DNA from: a virus
DNA: 41,751 bases
Direction: 5' to 3' (one strand)
IMG/VR virus record: IMGVR_UViG_3300036826_000085
Span: 1-41,751 of that record
A program made the translations under genes and the position numbers. Positions 39,898 through 41,751 of this stretch are shown piece after piece. Each line of letters opens with the position of its first letter. Position 1 is the first letter of the stretch. The notes below the pieces were generated by a model. That model made no database searches. It was not told the DNA's origin and worked only from the letters and a program-made list of their open reading frames with translations.

Positions 39898-40097
39898 AGC
39901 TGCACTCGGATCATCGACGAGACCAGGTACACGTTCTCGTGACCACAGAAATCGCATCGGCTTCGTTGGACCGGTCGGCTCCTGTTCACGATCTTGACAG
40001 GACTTCCCTTGCCACCCTGGTCATCGGGGATACGAGGGACGAACTGTTTGCAGTTCTTGCAGTGAATGCCGTACCAGAATTCGCCTTTTGCGGGCAT
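39894..40097 (-). CDS. Small zinc-ribbon protein
   Basis: A 67-residue protein: MPAKGEFWYGIHCKNCKQFV, a middle with GSPVKIVNR, then SRCDFCGHENVYLVS. Two CxxC pairs (residues about 13-16 and 50-53) form a classical zinc ribbon. The start at 40097 has GAGGG seven bases upstream on the minus strand and is better than the longer frame from 40184, which overlaps the previous gene. It may bind nucleic acid or a protein. Coupled to the next gene by GTGA. Confidence 0.75.
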   Translation of the reverse strand: MPAKGEFWYGIHCKNCKQFVPRIPDDQGGKGSPVKIVNRSRPVQRSRCDFCGHENVYLVSSMIRVQL

Positions 40098-40107
40098 CGT
40101 ATGGCCC

Positions 40108-40434
40108 TCACGCGTCGGGGTTCTGGGGGTTTCGCTCGAGCTTGAGCACCCGTGGTGGGTCGTCGTCCGGCCGGAGATACGCATTCGCGATTCGCTCGAG
40201 CAGGTCGGTGATGTCGACGACGAAAATCCGATCGCCGACGGACACTGCGAGCTCGGCCGGCCCTTCCGTTATGCCGCCCCCTTCGCTGGCGACAGAATGC
40301 TGCACGGCGAGTCCGGCGTCGACCGGTTGACCGCCCGGACCGTCAACGATTCCTCGAGCGATCTCCTTCGACTGGTAAACGCCACGTTGCGGCAGCTGCA
40401 CGCGGACAGCGACGTCGAACGGTGGCTCAGGCAT
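40108..40434 (-). CDS. Hypothetical accessory protein
   Basis: A 108-residue protein starting MPEPPFDVAVRVQLPQRGVY. The middle (AELAVSVGDRIFVVDITDLL) looks like beta strands, and the C-terminus is polar (RPDDDPPRVLKLERNPQNPDA). It overlaps the membrane-protein gene upstream by eight bases and ends ten bases before the zinc-ribbon start, so it belongs to the operon. No family recognised. Confidence 0.62.
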   Translation of the reverse strand: MPEPPFDVAVRVQLPQRGVYQSKEIARGIVDGPGGQPVDAGLAVQHSVASEGGGITEGPAELAVSVGDRIFVVDITDLLERIANAYLRPDDDPPRVLKLERNPQNPDA

Positions 40435-40639
40435 CGTTGGTCACCCGCCGGTGCTCGTCGCGTTCCTTGCGTTCGAGCCGGCGCTCGTCGCGCGATTCGC
40501 GGCTGTAATACGACTGGAGAAAGAGCAGCCCGAAGACGATCGCGGCGCCGGGCACGAACCAGATGCCATGCCGCCAGGTCCAGGCGGTAAACCAGAAGAT
40601 CGCGCAGGCGACGGCGAGCCAGTGAAAGGATTTGCTCAT
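40427..40639 (-). CDS. Small membrane protein
   Basis: A 70-residue protein with two hydrophobic stretches (about residues 7-22, WLAVACAIFWFTAWTW, and 27-43, WFVPGAAIVFGLLFLQS) and a strongly charged tail (ESRDERRLERKERDEHRR). Topology is a helical hairpin with a cytosolic tail. It might be a superinfection-exclusion or second holin-like protein, but that is not supported beyond topology. Its ATG overlaps the stop of the lipoprotein gene (ATGA). Confidence 0.65.
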   Translation of the reverse strand: MSKSFHWLAVACAIFWFTAWTWRHGIWFVPGAAIVFGLLFLQSYYSRESRDERRLERKERDEHRRVTNDA

Positions 40640-41091
40640 GGCCGGCCATCGATGACGCCGCGCATCGCGGCCTGGCGCCCTCGCTCCTTGAGTGAAGCGG
40701 TAAGCCGGCCGATCTCGAGATTGCGCCGATCGACCGCACGTAGCTCATTCGCCGGCGTCAGATGCGCCGCCGCGATTCGGAGATCGTAGGCTTCCTGCTT
40801 CGCCGCCAGCGTCGCACGCAAGAACGGCTCGCAGGCCCCACCGGCAGCGTCGGCGATATCGACCGGCACGGCAGTCGTGCGTGCGCGCGCTAGGCCGTAG
40901 GCTGTCGCGCAGTCCGTGTACACTCGTGTGCTCGAGTCAGCGGTCACATCGAGCGAATCAGCGCGGGCGTAACGGGCGCGATCAGTCTTGTCGATCGTCC
41001 CGCCGACCCAGAACTCCTTCTTCATTGGGTCGAGCGTCACAGAACTGCAGGCGACGCAGGCTAGGATTGAAAGCAGCGCGGCGATTCTCAT
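40636..41091 (-). CDS. Lipoprotein of the accessory operon
   Basis: A 151-residue protein with signal sequence MRIAALLSILACVACSS; Cys-15 in VACS is the likely lipidation site. The mature part begins SSVTLDPMKKEFWVGGTIDK and later has helical charged sections (LRATLAAKQEAYDLRIAAAH, NLEIGRLTASLKERGRQAAM) like a spanin or coiled-coil envelope protein. The ATG at 41091 places the signal peptide at the N-terminus; longer frames run through the XRE gene. It may be an envelope-modifying lysogenic conversion protein. An o-spanin role is less likely since it is far from the lysis cassette. Confidence 0.7.
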   Translation of the reverse strand: MRIAALLSILACVACSSVTLDPMKKEFWVGGTIDKTDRARYARADSLDVTADSSTRVYTDCATAYGLARARTTAVPVDIADAAGGACEPFLRATLAAKQEAYDLRIAAAHLTPANELRAVDRRNLEIGRLTASLKERGRQAAMRGVIDGRP

Positions 41092-41120
41092 ATGTGAGAA
41101 AGGTTGAGGGATGTGGCGTC

Positions 41121-41339
41121 TCACGGCACGAACCAATCGAGCCGTTTTCGGTAGAGCTTCGCGAACGCCGAGAGTTCGATCGGGTCGATGCGCCGCTGCC
41201 CGCGCTCGATGTCCGACACGCGCGACTGCGGGATGTGTAACCGATCCGCAACCTCTGTCTGTGTCAGACCCCTGGATGATCTTGCCGCGACGAGTCTCCG
41301 CAACATGAATCGGTACGCCGGCTGTTGTGTGCTCCGCAT
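41121..41339 (-). CDS. XRE-family regulator
   Basis: A 72-residue protein that is almost entirely a helix-turn-helix: FMLRRLVAARSSRGLTQTEV, ADRLHIPQSRVSDIERGQRR, then LSAFAKLYRKRLDWFVP. The SRVSDIERGQRRID part is a textbook recognition helix and following loop of XRE proteins. It is the first gene of the leftward accessory operon. Inverted repeats 80-220 bases upstream (41420-41559) are candidate operators. If the molecule is circular, it lies downstream of the CI-like repressor in the same direction. Confidence 0.85.
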   Translation of the reverse strand: MRSTQQPAYRFMLRRLVAARSSRGLTQTEVADRLHIPQSRVSDIERGQRRIDPIELSAFAKLYRKRLDWFVP

Positions 41340-41751
41340 GCCGCCAAGGCTTTGCGGCAGAGACGGCTATCCAAAGTACCGATAACGGACATCTGGGCGT
41401 TTCATTGCGTGCGGTCGGGATCATTAGAGCTTTCTTAGAAATCGGAGTGTGGCGTGAGCTCAACGGGGGAACGGTCAGTAAGCAGGCGATCCTCGAACTG
41501 CGACGACACCGTGAGGCTCGATTGGCCGCCCCGGTAAAGATTAGAGTGCTCTAATGATCTGCCGTTCCCCGTTTAAGGCGGTTAAGGCTGGGTTCGGCTG
41601 AGGTAAAAGATTCCCTGTTGACAGGGGAAACTTTCCACGACACGTTGCCCGGCGTCATCAGTGGATTCCCTGGTTGCCTTCGCTGTACCTTCGGTAAGAC
41701 GTACGTTTATCCGCGGCATCGTGGCGGCAACCCCTACAGGTGATCTTCCCT
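41340..41751. other. Region without a confident gene
   Basis: No convincing coding sequence was found in these 412 bases. A plus-strand frame at 41327-41554 has no family pattern and no good start. The region holds ATTAGAG-type inverted repeats (41420-41559), a TTGACA at 41619-41624 inside an imperfect palindrome TTCCCTGT/ACAGGGGAA, and a GC-poor patch. It may contain promoters for the flanking XRE and repressor genes and possibly an attachment site. Confidence 0.5.
41420..41559. promoter_or_regulatory. Inverted repeats GATCATTAGAGC, likely operators
   Basis: GATCATTAGAGC at 41420-41431 recurs as its exact reverse complement GCTCTAATGATC at 41548-41559. The second copy also forms a compact palindrome with ATTAGAG at 41540-41546 (ATTAGAG-TG-CTCTAAT). 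Three half-sites within 140 bases upstream of an XRE gene fit an autoregulatory operator. Confidence 0.6.

Noticed and set aside
41327-41554. Plus-strand frame of 75 codons over the right-hand operator region
   Set aside because: No good start or family pattern, it overlaps the XRE gene start and the inverted repeats, and is better explained as non-coding.
1-41751. CRISPR arrays, tRNA genes, rRNA genes and insertion sequences
   Set aside because: No regularly spaced repeats, no cloverleaf-like sequence that I could fold by eye, and no transposase pattern were found.

Overview
The window looks like a nearly or fully complete genome of a temperate, short-tailed (podovirus-type) phage with GC-rich DNA and about 54 genes. 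The virion genes follow the order and sequence patterns I know from the Bordetella phage BPP-1 (Bbp) group: terminase, portal, Bbp19-like protein, scaffold, GP7-like major capsid protein, Bbp16-like cement protein, tail tubular protein A, capsid staple, tail tubular protein B, three internal virion proteins and a T7-type tail fibre with a pectate-lyase-like beta-helix. The host is probably a GC-rich Gram-negative bacterium, because the phage encodes two lipoproteins and a spanin-like protein. The lipoprotein style (Cys-Ser-Asp-x-Thr-Ala-Pro after the lipobox) hints at Gemmatimonadota, but this is only an impression. The left-edge repressor gene is open to base 1, and it would meet a stop five codons further on if the two window ends were joined. 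That suggests a circular or circularly permuted contig.

Layout. Bases 1-497: leftward XRE repressor, operator region and divergent Cro-like gene. Bases 498-12298: rightward early genes, most start codons overlapping the preceding stop. These are a chimeric HNH nuclease, Gp157, a ParB-like protein, a truncated tyrosine recombinase, a second HNH nuclease, a Sak4-like annealing ATPase, a DUF669 ssDNA-binding protein, an SF2 helicase and a large primase-helicase. Bases 12299-12507: AT-rich non-coding region with 9-bp tandem repeats, a 17-bp inverted repeat and a GC-rich hairpin, the best candidate origin in the window. Bases 12508-14651: RusA-like resolvase, an HNH-derived protein, a small HTH protein and zinc-ribbon proteins. 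Bases 14641-36875: packaging and virion genes. Bases 36878-38815: lysis cassette (membrane protein, holin-like protein, DUF5675 protein, spanin-like protein, lipoprotein). Bases 38783-41339: leftward accessory operon (DUF2335 membrane protein, small hypotheticals, zinc ribbon, lipoprotein, XRE regulator). Bases 41340-41751: no confident gene, but inverted repeats that look like operators.

How it works together. The repressor/Cro pair would decide between lysogeny and lysis. Gp157, Sak4, DUF669, RusA, the helicase and the primase-helicase would form a replication-recombination system. A complete integrase is absent: only a C-terminal recombinase piece fused to a zinc ribbon remains. A ParB-like protein and iteron-like repeats are present, so an extrachromosomal (phage-plasmid) prophage is a reasonable hypothesis. 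Points most worth checking are the candidate origin, the recombinase remnant, the signal-peptide-like extension on the capsid cement protein, the possible nucleotide-sponge hairpin protein between terminase and portal, a duplicated terminator-like hairpin flanking the capsid block, and a zinc-knuckle module shared by two genes. All family names come from recognising sequence patterns; no database search was run.
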